Made by a program: the position numbers and the translations under genes. The notes beneath the pieces were generated by a model, which was given only the letters and a program-made list of their open reading frames with translations, was not told where the DNA came from and did not search any database. Below, piece after piece: positions 32,249-42,590 of a stretch of 64,000 bases of DNA (position 1 is its first letter; every line of letters starts with the position of its first letter). Location of the stretch: NCBI GenBank assembly GCA_963663135.2, contig CAXXRM010000002.1, positions 620,001 through 684,000 of the forward strand. The letters run 5' to 3'. The stretch comes from Io17-Chloro-G2 sp963663135 (GTDB taxonomy: Bacteria > Chloroflexota > Dehalococcoidia > Lucifugimonadales > UBA3495).

Positions 32249-33615
32249 AAATCAACCTCTTCGTTCCAGTCCAGCATTATGATTTGCACTGTTTCTCCTT
32301 GGTCCTTCCTGGGAAGGTCTTCCGGGCAAATGGCCAGTCCATTGGCCCGGGACATGGACGTCAATATGTTGGAGCCTTGGGGCCCGGCAGGCGCGGCGTA
32401 GTAGGAGCCGTTTTCCCGGGTTACTTCTACCCTGGCGTAAACCCTCCTCCCGTCGTAGTTGTGGATGGGCCCGGTCAACACGCCTTGGACGCGGGGTCGT
32501 CCCAGTTGCTTGAGTCCCCGCATGCGCCTGATGGCGGGCCGGGCAAACATCTCAAACGCAACCATAGCGCTAACGGGGTTCCCCGGAAGGCCCAATAAGG
32601 GCGATTGCTTGCCGTCATCCGCTTTGAGGTGGCCGAAAGCCAGGGGCTTGGCTGGGCGCATTCGCACCGACCAAAAGTTTATTTCTCCCCGCTGGTTCAG
32701 CACGTCCTTGACGATGTCGTAATCGCCTTTCGAAACACCCGCCGACGTGATCACCAGGTCGGACCCTTCGGCCTCTACCAATTTCCCGTGAAGGTCTTCC
32801 AAATTGTCCCGAGCAATACCCAAGAGGCGGGGCGTTCCCCCGGCGGCCAAGACCGACGCGGCTACGCTGAAGCTGTTGCTGTCGTAGATCTGTCCCGGCC
32901 CCAGGGCTTGGCCGGCCATCGTTAACTCGTCGCCGGTTGCCAGGATAGACACCACCGGATTGCGGACCACCTTGGCCTGGTCCAGTCCCAGCGAAGCCAT
33001 TACCCCCACTTCGGCCGCCCTGATTGGAGCGCCGGCCTCTAGGACCAATTCCCCGCGGCGCACGTCCTCGCCGGAAGGCCGGACGTTGCTTCCCAAGGGC
33101 AGGCCGGCCAAGATGGCAACGTGGTCCAGGGGTTGCCCTGAGCGGCGCCGCTGCACCTCGTCGGTTTCTTCGAAGGGGACCACGGTGTCCGCGCCGGCCG
33201 GAATTGGGGCGCCGGTCATGATTCTGATAGCGTCTCCCGGAGTGACTTGTTGGCTGGAAACCTGTCCCGCTGCTACCAGGCCAATGACCGATAATACTAC
33301 CGGCGAGTCTTTTCCGGCGCGTTCAATGTCCCGACGCAGGACTGCGTATCCGTCCATGGCCGAATTGGCCAGGGGCGGCAGGTCCAATGGCGAGTAAACG
33401 TCTTGGGCCAGCACACGTCCCAACGATTGCATCAAAGGGATTTCCTCGGCTTCAAGGGGGCTGAAGGAAGCCAGGATGCGCTCGTAGGCTTCTTCCACAC
33501 TGAGCATGTCCTCGTCCACGTGCGTGTGCACATGCTCCGGAGCATGCCGGTGCCCGCCCGCGGCCCCGTGACTTCCGTGGCCGTGACCCCGCTGGTCGTG
33601 ACTACTGCTTTGCAT
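32245..33615 (-). CDS. moeA: molybdopterin molybdenumtransferase MoeA
   Basis: A 456-residue MoeA that inserts molybdate into adenylylated molybdopterin. Conserved blocks are LPPLANSAMDGYAVLRRD, MTGAPIPAGADTVVPFEET, VSILATGDEL with YDSNSF, TSAGVSKGDYDIVKDVL and LGLPGNPVSAMVAFEMF. The first 35 residues form a His/Gly-rich extension (SHDQRGHGHGSHGAAGGHRH), which is unusual for MoeA and could bind Ni, Zn or Cu. It is followed by a four-base-overlapping unknown gene. Confidence 0.93.
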   Translation of the reverse strand: MQSSSHDQRGHGHGSHGAAGGHRHAPEHVHTHVDEDMLSVEEAYERILASFSPLEAEEIPLMQSLGRVLAQDVYSPLDLPPLANSAMDGYAVLRRDIERAGKDSPVVLSVIGLVAAGQVSSQQVTPGDAIRIMTGAPIPAGADTVVPFEETDEVQRRRSGQPLDHVAILAGLPLGSNVRPSGEDVRRGELVLEAGAPIRAAEVGVMASLGLDQAKVVRNPVVSILATGDELTMAGQALGPGQIYDSNSFSVAASVLAAGGTPRLLGIARDNLEDLHGKLVEAEGSDLVITSAGVSKGDYDIVKDVLNQRGEINFWSVRMRPAKPLAFGHLKADDGKQSPLLGLPGNPVSAMVAFEMFARPAIRRMRGLKQLGRPRVQGVLTGPIHNYDGRRVYARVEVTRENGSYYAAPAGPQGSNILTSMSRANGLAICPEDLPRKDQGETVQIIMLDWNEEVDL

Positions 33616-33699
33616 TAGCTGACTCCATTGAAGGGATTGACTGGGAGAGTCCCGGTTAGGTCCGGCCGTTCAAGTGGTGGTGGCACTGGTTGCCATATA

Positions 33700-36111
33700 T
33701 CAACTTCTCAGCGTTGCTCCGACTTCCCGTTCCAGGGTCCGGACCAACCCTTGAAGCGATCGGTTTACTTCCTCTGCCGTAAGGGTCCGGTCATGGGACT
33801 GGAAGTCCACGTGAAACGCCAGTGACTTGCTTCCGCCGGCGATGGTGTCCCCGGAGTAAATGTCAAACAAGTCCACCCGCTGCACCAAACGATGAGCGGC
33901 TATGATCTCCTCCACCCGCCCGGCCGGCACGTCCGCCGGCAGCACCAACGCCACGTCCCTGGTTGCCGCGGGGTAACGGGACAGCGACTTGAAAGTTCTA
34001 TTGTCCCGGGGTATTGCCTGGAGTAACGCATTCAGGTGCAACTCCACCAATGACACCCTGCGGGCTGCCAGGTCAAAACTCTCTCTGATTCTGGGATGCA
34101 CCTCTCCTATGATTCCTAGTTCGATGCCCATGGCCCAGACGCTGGCGCAGCGCCCGGGTTGAAAAAAATCTTCACTGGCCGGCCGGTATTCTGGTTCAAC
34201 TCCCAGCCGTCCCAAGACCGCGGTAAGGGCGCCCTTGGCGTCGAAGAAGTCCAGCGGCTCATCGTCCACCAGCCAGGAATAGTCCCAACGTCGGCCCGCC
34301 AGCGCGGCGCATAAAGTTTCCTGCTCTTCGGGCAGGTCGTCCTGACGAGGAGAAAAAACCCGGCCCACTTCAAACAGCCGGAACGGTCCCTCGCCCCGGC
34401 CTTCATCGCGGGCTTCATTTGACGCCAGGGTCTCCAGCAAGCTGGCCCGCAGGGTGGGTCTCATGAATTCCTGGAGGGCATTCATGGGATTGGCTGCTCT
34501 GACCGGCGGAAGCTCTCCGTCCTGGAACCCTACCCTTTCCAAGACCTCGCGGCTAACCAGGGGGTAAGTGATCACTTCCTGCATGCCGGCGGCCAGCATG
34601 GCGTCTTTGACCCGGGAAATCAACCCGGTCATGGGACCGATCCGGCGGGACGGCACCGGCGTGGAAAGCATGGTGGTGGGTACGCTGTCGTATCCGATGA
34701 TACGCACGACCTCTTCCACCAGGTCTTCTTCTATCGTGACGTCGTTCCGCCAATATGGGACGGCGACCCTCAATTCTTCATCCCCTGAGCCCGTAACGGT
34801 AAAGCCCAAGGAAGTCAGGGTTTTCTCTACGGTAGCGAGGTCCAGGTCCATGCCGAGCACCTTTTTAAGCCGCTCGGACGATAACGAGACCACCGGGGGC
34901 GAGAACTCTTCGGAACGGACGTCGGCAATCCCACGGGACACTTTTCCTCCCGCTACCTGTTGGATCAGTTGGGTAGCGCGGGCAAGTGCGATTGGGGCCA
35001 ACTCGGGCCGGAGCCCCTTCTCGAATCTAAGGGTGGCCTCGGTGCGCAGGCCGAAGGATTGGGCGGTTTGCCGGTTGTTGACCGGGTCAAAGGTGGCTGA
35101 CTCCAGCAGCACCGAAATGGTATCCGGGCCGATTTCGCTGTTGTGCCCCCCGATCACCCCCGCCATGCCGACGGGGCGGGCGGCGTCGGCGATCACCAGC
35201 ACGTGGGAGTTCAGGCGGCGCTCTTCGCCGTCCAACGTTTGAAGGGTCTCGCCTTCCAAGGCCCGGCGGACGATAACGGTTGAGTCCGATATCTTGTCGA
35301 AGTCGAAGGCATGTAGTGGCTGGTTGAACTCCAGCATCACGAAGTTGGTGACATCCACGATGTTGTTGATGGGTCTCAATCCGGCGCGGGAGAGCCTCTC
35401 TTGAAGCCACTCGGGGGATGGGCCGACTTTGATACCCTGAATGAGGCTGGCCGTGTACCGGGGGCATAGGTCGGGGTCTGCCACGCTAATTGCAGCCTGC
35501 TCTGACATTGGGGGGCCGTCTTCCGGGTAGCTTGTCCCGGGCTCGCGGACGGTTTTCCCCGTCAACGCCGCCACCTCGTGAGCCACTCCCAGGACCGAAA
35601 GGCAGTCCAGGCGATTGGGAGTTAGCTCCAGGTCCAATACAGTGTCCCCCAGGTATTGGTCCAACGGCGTTCCCACGGGGGCGTCGTGAGGGAGCACCAG
35701 GATGCCGTCATGGCTCTCCCCCAATCCTAACTCCAACTCGGAACAAATCATACCCTCGGATTCCACGCCCCGAATCCGGGCGGCCTTCAGCGTCTCGTGC
35801 TTGCCGCTGTGGGCATTGTACAGATACGCCCCGACCCCGGCGAAGCATATTTTCTGGTCGACCGCGACGTTCGGCGCCCCGCAAACAACGTCTAACACCT
35901 CCACGCCGGAGTTGACCCGGCAAAGGCTGAGCCGGTCGGCCTGAGGATGGGGCCCCACTTCCAACACCTGGCCGACCACGCAACCCGTCCAGCCCCCGGT
36001 TTCAACCACGTCACCAACTTCGACCCCGGCCATGGTCAACCGGTGGGCCAACTCGCCAGCCGGCAGGTCCACGTCCACGTATTCTCGAAGCCAGCTTAAA
36101 GGTACTTTCAT
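33700..36111 (-). CDS. pheT: phenylalanine-tRNA ligase beta subunit
   Basis: An 803-residue beta subunit. It begins MKVPLSWLREYVDVDLPAGE. The tRNA-binding B2 domain covers roughly residues 40-150, B3/B4 editing 210-390 (LEFNQPLHAFDFDKI), B5 400-480, the catalytic-like module 480-700 and the FDX-ACB anticodon domain 710-803 (RYPAATRDVALVLPADV). Full length. It lies 160 nt after pheS in the same direction; the gap contains small hairpins only. Confidence 0.95.
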   Translation of the reverse strand: MKVPLSWLREYVDVDLPAGELAHRLTMAGVEVGDVVETGGWTGCVVGQVLEVGPHPQADRLSLCRVNSGVEVLDVVCGAPNVAVDQKICFAGVGAYLYNAHSGKHETLKAARIRGVESEGMICSELELGLGESHDGILVLPHDAPVGTPLDQYLGDTVLDLELTPNRLDCLSVLGVAHEVAALTGKTVREPGTSYPEDGPPMSEQAAISVADPDLCPRYTASLIQGIKVGPSPEWLQERLSRAGLRPINNIVDVTNFVMLEFNQPLHAFDFDKISDSTVIVRRALEGETLQTLDGEERRLNSHVLVIADAARPVGMAGVIGGHNSEIGPDTISVLLESATFDPVNNRQTAQSFGLRTEATLRFEKGLRPELAPIALARATQLIQQVAGGKVSRGIADVRSEEFSPPVVSLSSERLKKVLGMDLDLATVEKTLTSLGFTVTGSGDEELRVAVPYWRNDVTIEEDLVEEVVRIIGYDSVPTTMLSTPVPSRRIGPMTGLISRVKDAMLAAGMQEVITYPLVSREVLERVGFQDGELPPVRAANPMNALQEFMRPTLRASLLETLASNEARDEGRGEGPFRLFEVGRVFSPRQDDLPEEQETLCAALAGRRWDYSWLVDDEPLDFFDAKGALTAVLGRLGVEPEYRPASEDFFQPGRCASVWAMGIELGIIGEVHPRIRESFDLAARRVSLVELHLNALLQAIPRDNRTFKSLSRYPAATRDVALVLPADVPAGRVEEIIAAHRLVQRVDLFDIYSGDTIAGGSKSLAFHVDFQSHDRTLTAEEVNRSLQGLVRTLEREVGATLRS

Positions 36112-36271
36112 TGAGAGGTTAAACGCCTTGGGCGGCAGAGATTCTTGACCCCGTCAAGGACGGCCTGCCGGGTCAAACGGTTGGAAACCGTTGCCCGCCG
36201 CGGACTTCGATCAGGAATAGGGATCCGGTCCTTGGAGAAGGTAGCGTAATGGATTCCCGGTACATCCCACC

Positions 36272-37330
<1,059 letters not shown>

Positions 37331-37400
37331 CTGTGGGGGCCTCACTAAGGGGGTTACCGAGGATAAGCGGAATAAACACTGTTTCGGATTCCGTTGGCCT

Positions 37401-37429
37401 ATTATAGGAAGGAGGCCCCAAACGGTCAA
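37401..37429 (-). promoter_or_regulatory. promoter of pheST
   Basis: TTGACC, a 17-nt spacer and perfect TATAAT on the minus strand, about 65 nt before pheS. The leader is too short for a T-box riboswitch. Confidence 0.85.
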
Positions 37430-37530
37430 GGCATGCACGCTGCGTCCCCGGCAGTACACCAGCCGGCTCGCTTTGGGCGGGTGTGTCTGAAACTCCTTGT
37501 AATAGCATAAATGTACTGTTATTTTGGGGC

Positions 37531-37562
37531 CAGCCGGCGCCGTGGCAACACGGCGCCGGCTG
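37531..37562 (+). promoter_or_regulatory. GNRA-capped perfect hairpin upstream of the zinc-ribbon gene
   Basis: A 14-bp perfect stem (CAGCCGGCGCCGTG) capped by GCAA, preceded by TTATTTTGGGG and about 55 nt before the next start codon. It has no U-run on either strand, so it is more likely a 5'-UTR stability or control hairpin than a terminator. Confidence 0.55.
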
Positions 37563-37617
37563 CAACCCGGTTGGGGATTTCACGCCACCGCACGGGAAAA
37601 GGCGTAGGAGGTTATTC

Positions 37618-38010
37618 TTGCTGCAGCTAAACATGAAAGCTTGCACCAAATGTGGCGGAGACTTGGCCCTGGACCAGGGCGATTGGTTATGCCTACACTG
37701 CGGGACCTACTACTACACAGGTTTGTACCGATTGGTACGGCCGGACAAACCGCAGCCCCACGGAGAAAACTTTCCCGGAAGTCCCACACCCGGGGGTCCC
37801 GAGCCAGGGAGTCCCATGCCCGGGAGTCCTGCGCCTGAAACCAAGGGATGGTACCGGCCCGCGCCTGCGCCCTTGGGGCGATATCCTGCGTGGGAACGAG
37901 ATCGGTTCGAGCAGCTTGAGCCGGTTGGACGCGCCGACACGTCGCTTGCGGGTACTCCGGTGGACCGCGCAACGGGGCCTGGAACTGTGGCGTTGGCGGT
38001 TTCCTGGTAA
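37618..38010 (+). CDS. zinc-ribbon protein with Pro-rich tail
   Basis: A 130-residue protein. The N-terminal zinc ribbon is CTKCGGDLALDQGDWLCLHC (CxxC-x14-CxxC), followed by GTYYYTGLYR. A repetitive Pro/Gly/Ser linker of GSP, GPEP and GSPMPGSPAP units comes next, then a charged C-terminus. The start is TTG with AGGAGG 6 nt upstream; ATG 15 nt further on is the alternative. The function is unknown. It opens a four-gene plus-strand cluster with a RuvC-like protein and small unknown proteins, and may act in nucleic-acid processing. Confidence 0.7.
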   Translation: MLQLNMKACTKCGGDLALDQGDWLCLHCGTYYYTGLYRLVRPDKPQPHGENFPGSPTPGGPEPGSPMPGSPAPETKGWYRPAPAPLGRYPAWERDRFEQLEPVGRADTSLAGTPVDRATGPGTVALAVSW

Positions 38011-38024
38011 CGCCTGGACAGCGA

Positions 38025-38516
38025 ATGAGCGGAGTCCTGCTGGCTCTGGACGCTGGCGTGAGAGAGACGGGGTGGGCGGTGGTTGATTCGGGGTCTTCCA
38101 AGACGGTTGAAGCAACCGGGGTTGTCAAAACGCCGGCGCCCCGCAAGGCAGACCCGGACTCCAGGGTTGACGTCCTGCTGGCCAACCTGGACGCCTTGGT
38201 CCAACGGTGGCGGCCCTCAGCTCTGGTCCATAGCCGTCCTTCGGGCATTCCTTGGCCGGTGCCCGCGCTGGACCTACTGGAAAACCGGCTATGCCAGTGG
38301 GCCGGACGCCATCTCCTGCCGTTGCACGCTTATACCGCCCAGGAAGTCCGGCTGTCCATGGTAGGCAAAGCCAACGCCTCTCAGGACAGCTTGAACTATG
38401 CGGTCATGGAACAACTCGGGCTGATTGGCCAAAGCAAGACCACCCACGAATGGGAAGCGTTGGCGGCCGCGTATTATCACCTGCAGCTCCCAGGGCTAGA
38501 CTTGCGGGCCGCCTGA
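38025..38516 (+). CDS. RuvC-like (RNase H-fold) nuclease homologue, degenerate
   Basis: A 163-residue protein with the RuvC layout: first strand LLALDAGVRETGWAVV with Asp9, a later YTAQEVRLSMVGKANASQD block like the RuvC basic-loop region, and a final HEWEALAAAYYH helix where RuvC has DAADALA..H. The expected central Glu strand is ALVHSRPSG, with no acid, and the last acids are Glu instead of Asp. It is therefore either a Holliday-junction resolvase with altered chemistry or a non-catalytic relative. It is distinct from a housekeeping RuvC, as no ruvAB is nearby. Confidence 0.65.
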   Translation: MSGVLLALDAGVRETGWAVVDSGSSKTVEATGVVKTPAPRKADPDSRVDVLLANLDALVQRWRPSALVHSRPSGIPWPVPALDLLENRLCQWAGRHLLPLHAYTAQEVRLSMVGKANASQDSLNYAVMEQLGLIGQSKTTHEWEALAAAYYHLQLPGLDLRAA

Positions 38517-38639
38517 TCGACACTCCGCACCGGGAAGACTCCCCGTGTATAATGGCGCGGTAACGGCTACTTATCGGGGTTGGCCGCTCCGGGCCCAATA
38601 GCATATGGCCGGGGCAGAACCCCACAACGAGGATGCTCC

Positions 38640-38993
38640 ATGCCCATTATTCAGCGGCCTTACGTGCCACCTGAAGACCAGGTCCCGGCAGAGGAAAATT
38701 ACGTCAACCCCGGAGACACCCAAACCGACGGCGCCGAGTCCGGCGATCCGATCACGTTTTATTGCGATTCGATGCACATTTTCAGCAGCCTGTATTCGGC
38801 CGTGCTGTTCTTTGGGGAGCAAATGGAAGAACGGGAGCCGATACTGCGGGCTCGGATCAAAGTCAGTCCCCAGATGCTCAAGGCGATTTCCCTATTGACC
38901 AGTAAACACGTCCGGGAGTACGAAGAGGCGGTTGGCCCGATCTCGCTGCCGGACCAGGTCTACGCCGCCTGGGAATTGGAGCAGGCGGAGTAA
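38640..38993 (+). CDS. DUF3467-like protein
   Basis: A 117-residue protein. The segment FYCDSMHIFSSLYSAVLFFG, then ARIKVSPQMLKAISLLTSKH and VREYEEAVGPISLP, matches the DUF3467 pattern (hydrophobic strand, SPxxxKxLLxxLxxNIxxYExxFGPI). DUF3467 members are small and unassigned. ATG with a GAGGA site was chosen over a longer frame. A TGTATAAT box lies about 90 nt upstream and may be an extra promoter. Confidence 0.6.
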   Translation: MPIIQRPYVPPEDQVPAEENYVNPGDTQTDGAESGDPITFYCDSMHIFSSLYSAVLFFGEQMEEREPILRARIKVSPQMLKAISLLTSKHVREYEEAVGPISLPDQVYAAWELEQAE

Positions 38994-38999
38994 CCCGAA

Positions 39000-39503
39000 A
39001 TGCCTTCGGAAGACGACCGCACCCTGGCTGAGGACTTGGCTTGCCCTGTTGACGTTCAACCCGGTACGGACGAGGCGACGCCACCGGATTGGGATTGGCG
39101 CCTCATGGGCACCAGCCAACCTAATGCGGCAACATTCCACATCAATCACAGCGATGTTGGCCGGGTGCTGGTCGATGCCCTGACAACTTCCGATTCGCCG
39201 CCCGACGCTCCCTTCGTCGTATCCGAGGACATCCCGGTGATCATACTGGACAGCCTGGACCTTTATTGGGCCGGGGAGTCCCGCACCAAGCTGCCCCTGG
39301 AGGGGACGCGGGTACCGGTGTCCGACGAGACCATCGAGGGTTCCAAGCAAGCCCTGGCCCGGGATTTGGCGGCGCAGCTTCGCCTGCTGCTGCTGTTGGC
39401 CACTTCCCGGCAAGGCAGGATTGCGCCCCAGCTACGCTCCAACCTGGAATACCTGCAATCGGTGCTGCGCCCTAGAGAAGCAGAACCCCCGGAACAAACG
39501 TAA
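39000..39503 (+). CDS. hypothetical protein (unrecognised)
   Basis: A 167-residue protein beginning 7 nt after the DUF3467-like gene, so certainly the same operon. The N-terminus is acidic, the middle has strands VGRVLVDALTT and IPVIILDSLDLYW, and the last third is a strongly helical, Leu-rich stretch (LARDLAAQLRLLLLLATSRQ) that is not hydrophobic enough to be a clear membrane span. No known motif. It probably forms a complex with the preceding protein. Confidence 0.6.
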   Translation: MPSEDDRTLAEDLACPVDVQPGTDEATPPDWDWRLMGTSQPNAATFHINHSDVGRVLVDALTTSDSPPDAPFVVSEDIPVIILDSLDLYWAGESRTKLPLEGTRVPVSDETIEGSKQALARDLAAQLRLLLLLATSRQGRIAPQLRSNLEYLQSVLRPREAEPPEQT

Positions 39504-39631
39504 ACTCGTCCCCGCAGCGGCGGTCGGATGTTCAAGTTGCCCGTGGGTGTATGGCTGGGCAAGGTATGGGGTGTGCATGACTCGTGGGAACCGGAGGGGG
39601 AACGGGGATGGGACGTTCCCGGAAGTTGCTC

Positions 39632-41353
39632 TTAGGAAGCGGCCAACAGGCGCCGAACTGCTTCCTCGACCTGGTCCACCGGGACCGAAATGGCCTCCTC
39701 TTCCCGCCTTCCCTTTAGCTCGACCACGCCCTGCCGAAGATTTCGGGGGCTTACCACCAAGCGGACCGGCATTCCCAACAAATCGGCGTCATTCAATTTG
39801 ACCCCGGCGGTCTGGTCGGGGCGGTCGTCGTATAGCGTTTCAATCCCCTGGGCCCACAGGTCGGCATACAGTTGCTCGGCGGCTTCGGCCACGTCGGCCT
39901 GGGCCAGGTTCAGCCCCACCAGATGCGCCTGGTATGGAGCAATGGGCGCGGGAAACACCACACCCTTGTCGTCGTTGTTTTGCTCCACAGCGGCCGCCAG
40001 CAGCCTGCCCACGCCAATTCCGTAACAGCCCATGATGATGGGTTGTTGCCTCCCATTTTGGTCCAGGAAATTTGCTCCCAGGGCTTCGCTGAAAAAGGTT
40101 CCCAGCTTGAAAATGTGGCCAACTTCCACGCCCCGGGTGGACTCCAACGGATTGCCGCAGGAGACGCAAAGGTGGCCCGGTTGGGTCAGGGCAATGTCGG
40201 CCATGACGTCCAGGTGGAAGTCCCTGGGGTAGTTGGCTCCCGTCAGGTGGGTGTCCGGCTTGTTGGCTCCGGCTACGAAGTTGGCCCCCATAGTTATGGA
40301 GTCGTCGCCAACTCGCGGCATGTTGTTGATGCCAACTGCTGAAGCCGACCCGGCCACCAGGCCGGCGGCCGCCACCGCTTCATCGTCGGCGAATCGTAGG
40401 TCATTGACGTGGAGCAGGTTTTTTAGCTTAACCTCGTTGACGTCCAGGTCGCCTCGAATCGTCACCAGGGTCATTTTGCCGTCGGCCAGGTAGAAGACGG
40501 CCTTCAACGTCTTTTCGGGGGGCGTGTTCAGAAACCGGCACAGTTCGGCTATGGTTTTGACGCCCGGAGTGCTGACTTCTTCCAGGGGTTGCTCCGGTTC
40601 GACCGGCGCTTGGGGCAACGCTGCCTGGGCTTTTTCGGCGTTGGCCGTGTACCCACATCCGGGGCAGGTGATCACCGTGTCTTCCCCGGCGTTGGTCGGC
40701 AGGATGAATTCGTGAGAATCCTTGCCGCCTATGGCCCCGCTATCCGCTTCGGCCATGAGGACCGGCAGGCCGCAACGGCGGTAGATGTTGCGATAGGCCC
40801 GAGCCATGGCTTGGTAGCTTTGCTCCAGCGACTCTTCGTCGCTATTGAAGCTGTAAGCGTCCTTCATGGTGAACTCCCGCACCCGGATCAGCCCGGCTCT
40901 GGGGCGTGGTTCATCACGGAACTTGGTCTGAATCTGGTAAAGGATTACGGGGAGGTCGCGGTAGCTCTGAACGTTGGCTCGCACAATATTGGTGATGACT
41001 TCTTCGTGGGTTGGGGCCAACACCATGGGACGGCCTCGCCGGTCCTCCAGGGAAAACAGGTTGTCGCCGAATGCGGCGGCCCGTCCCGTCGCATCCCAGA
41101 GTTCCCGGGGCTGAAGAGCTGGCATGGAAAGCTCCTGCCCACCGGCCGCGTCCATTTCCTCTCGGATGATGTTCTCGATCTTCCGTATGGAGCGCCAGGC
41201 CAGCGGCAAGGCGGCGTACACGCCCGCTGCCACCTGGTAGATGAATCCGGCCCGCAGCATTAGCCGGTGGCTGATGGTCTCGGTTTCGGGCTCTGCTTCG
41301 CCTACCGGGGTTCCTTCCCGCAGAGTCCGGGTGGCCAACTGAGAGAATTTCAT
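39632..41353 (-). CDS. proS: proline-tRNA ligase
   Basis: A 573-residue bacterial-type ProRS. Motif 1 lies in the ENIIREEMDAAGGQELSMPAL region, motif 2 in KFRDEPRPRAGLIRVREFTMKDAYSF, and motif 3 in GCYGIGVGRLLAAAVEQ. An INS/YbaK-type editing insertion lies between motifs 2 and 3 (about 230-390), then the anticodon-binding domain, ending without the C-terminal Zn domain. It overlaps ispG by 4 nt and is the last gene of the rpsB operon. Confidence 0.95.
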   Translation of the reverse strand: MKFSQLATRTLREGTPVGEAEPETETISHRLMLRAGFIYQVAAGVYAALPLAWRSIRKIENIIREEMDAAGGQELSMPALQPRELWDATGRAAAFGDNLFSLEDRRGRPMVLAPTHEEVITNIVRANVQSYRDLPVILYQIQTKFRDEPRPRAGLIRVREFTMKDAYSFNSDEESLEQSYQAMARAYRNIYRRCGLPVLMAEADSGAIGGKDSHEFILPTNAGEDTVITCPGCGYTANAEKAQAALPQAPVEPEQPLEEVSTPGVKTIAELCRFLNTPPEKTLKAVFYLADGKMTLVTIRGDLDVNEVKLKNLLHVNDLRFADDEAVAAAGLVAGSASAVGINNMPRVGDDSITMGANFVAGANKPDTHLTGANYPRDFHLDVMADIALTQPGHLCVSCGNPLESTRGVEVGHIFKLGTFFSEALGANFLDQNGRQQPIIMGCYGIGVGRLLAAAVEQNNDDKGVVFPAPIAPYQAHLVGLNLAQADVAEAAEQLYADLWAQGIETLYDDRPDQTAGVKLNDADLLGMPVRLVVSPRNLRQGVVELKGRREEEAISVPVDQVEEAVRRLLAAS

Positions 41354-42489
41354 GCCGCCGGTACTTTGTCCACTTCTTCCATAAGGGCCGGGAGCATCTC
41401 TTCCGCGGTCACCACTCGCACCTTTTCTCCCTTACGGAAAATGACCGCACGGCCCGCTCCGGCGGCAATGCCCACGTCGGCATCCTTGGCCTCGCCGGGT
41501 CCGTTGACCTCGCAGCCCATGACGGCCACGGTGACTTCTTTGTCCGATTTCTTCAGCAGGGCGTCCACCTCATTTGCCAGCTTGACGACGTCGACGTCGG
41601 CTCGGCCGCAACTGGGGCAGGCCACCAGGATGGCGCCTTTCCGGCGCAGGTTCAGGGACTTGAGGATTTCATAACCGGCCGCGACCTCGTCTGCCGAGTC
41701 GCCGCTGAGAGATACCCTGATGGTGTCGCCGATCCCCTGGTAGAGCAGCAGAGATAACCCCACCGCGGTGCGGATGGAACCCGCCTGCAACGTTCCTGCC
41801 TCGGTGATACCAAGGTGCAGCGGGTATGGGACCAAATCGGCCAGCCTGGTGTAGGCTTCCACCGTGGTCGGAACGTCAAAGGCCTTCATGGAAATTTTTA
41901 TCTGATCGAAATCCTGGGCCTCCAGCAGGCTGATCTCCCAAAGGGCTGTGGCCACCATGTGGTCTACCACGCTGTATTCGCCGGTGTTGGCTTGCCCTCC
42001 CTTGGGCAACCGGTTGACCAGGTCCATGTGGCGGGAAAAACCCCTGGTGCGGCCGATGCCTCCCACCGGGGGCAGGCTGCCGAAGTTTACTCCGATGCGG
42101 ATGGGAATGTTCCGCTCCTTGGCCGAAGCCACCACTTCCCGTACCTGGTCTTCATTTCTGAGGTTCCCGGGGTTCAGGCGCAGGCAATCCACGCCGCCTT
42201 TGGCGCACTCCAACGCCAGTTGGTGGTGGAAGTGTATATCAGCGATCAGTGGAATGCGGATTTGCTTCTTGATTTCCGCCATTGCCTTGGCGGCTTCCAT
42301 GTCGGGCACCGCACTGCGGATTATTTCGCAGCCCGCTTCTTCCAGTTGGTGGATCTGCCGGACCGTCGCGACCACGTCCCTGGTGTCGGTCTTGGTCATG
42401 GACTGGACCGTGATGTCAGCTCCGCCGCCGACCTTCACGCCGCCCACGTAAACCGGTTTGGTTGGCCTACGTTTGTTAAACACAATCAA
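41350..42489 (-). CDS. ispG: 4-hydroxy-3-methylbut-2-enyl diphosphate synthase (IspG/GcpE)
   Basis: A 379-residue 4Fe-4S enzyme of the MEP isoprenoid pathway. The TIM-barrel part opens VGGVKVGGGADITVQSMTKT; ADIHFHHQLALECAKGGVDC and LRLNPGNL are conserved. The cluster domain gives CPSCGRADVDVV near residue 283 and MGCEVNGPGEAKDADVGIAG-type residues near 330. The ATG lies in an A-rich stretch with no strong ribosome site. It is linked with dxr in the same operon, so the MEP pathway is the likely isoprenoid route. Confidence 0.94.
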   Translation of the reverse strand: MIVFNKRRPTKPVYVGGVKVGGGADITVQSMTKTDTRDVVATVRQIHQLEEAGCEIIRSAVPDMEAAKAMAEIKKQIRIPLIADIHFHHQLALECAKGGVDCLRLNPGNLRNEDQVREVVASAKERNIPIRIGVNFGSLPPVGGIGRTRGFSRHMDLVNRLPKGGQANTGEYSVVDHMVATALWEISLLEAQDFDQIKISMKAFDVPTTVEAYTRLADLVPYPLHLGITEAGTLQAGSIRTAVGLSLLLYQGIGDTIRVSLSGDSADEVAAGYEILKSLNLRRKGAILVACPSCGRADVDVVKLANEVDALLKKSDKEVTVAVMGCEVNGPGEAKDADVGIAAGAGRAVIFRKGEKVRVVTAEEMLPALMEEVDKVPAA

Positions 42490-42590
42490 ATGCCTCGAAA
42501 GCCAAGGTCTTGCTGCCTAGATATTACACGATACCGGGGTGAGACGCCACGGGAAGGTGCATCGGTTGCTGCAGGGTTTGTGCCGGCGGG

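Noticed and set aside
37331..37429. T-box riboswitch ahead of pheS
   Set aside because: The promoter leaves a leader of only about 65 nt, and no T-box sequence or terminator is seen.
38025..38516. Annotation as housekeeping RuvC resolvase
   Set aside because: Key acidic residues are missing or changed and no ruvA/ruvB is adjacent; described only as RuvC-like.
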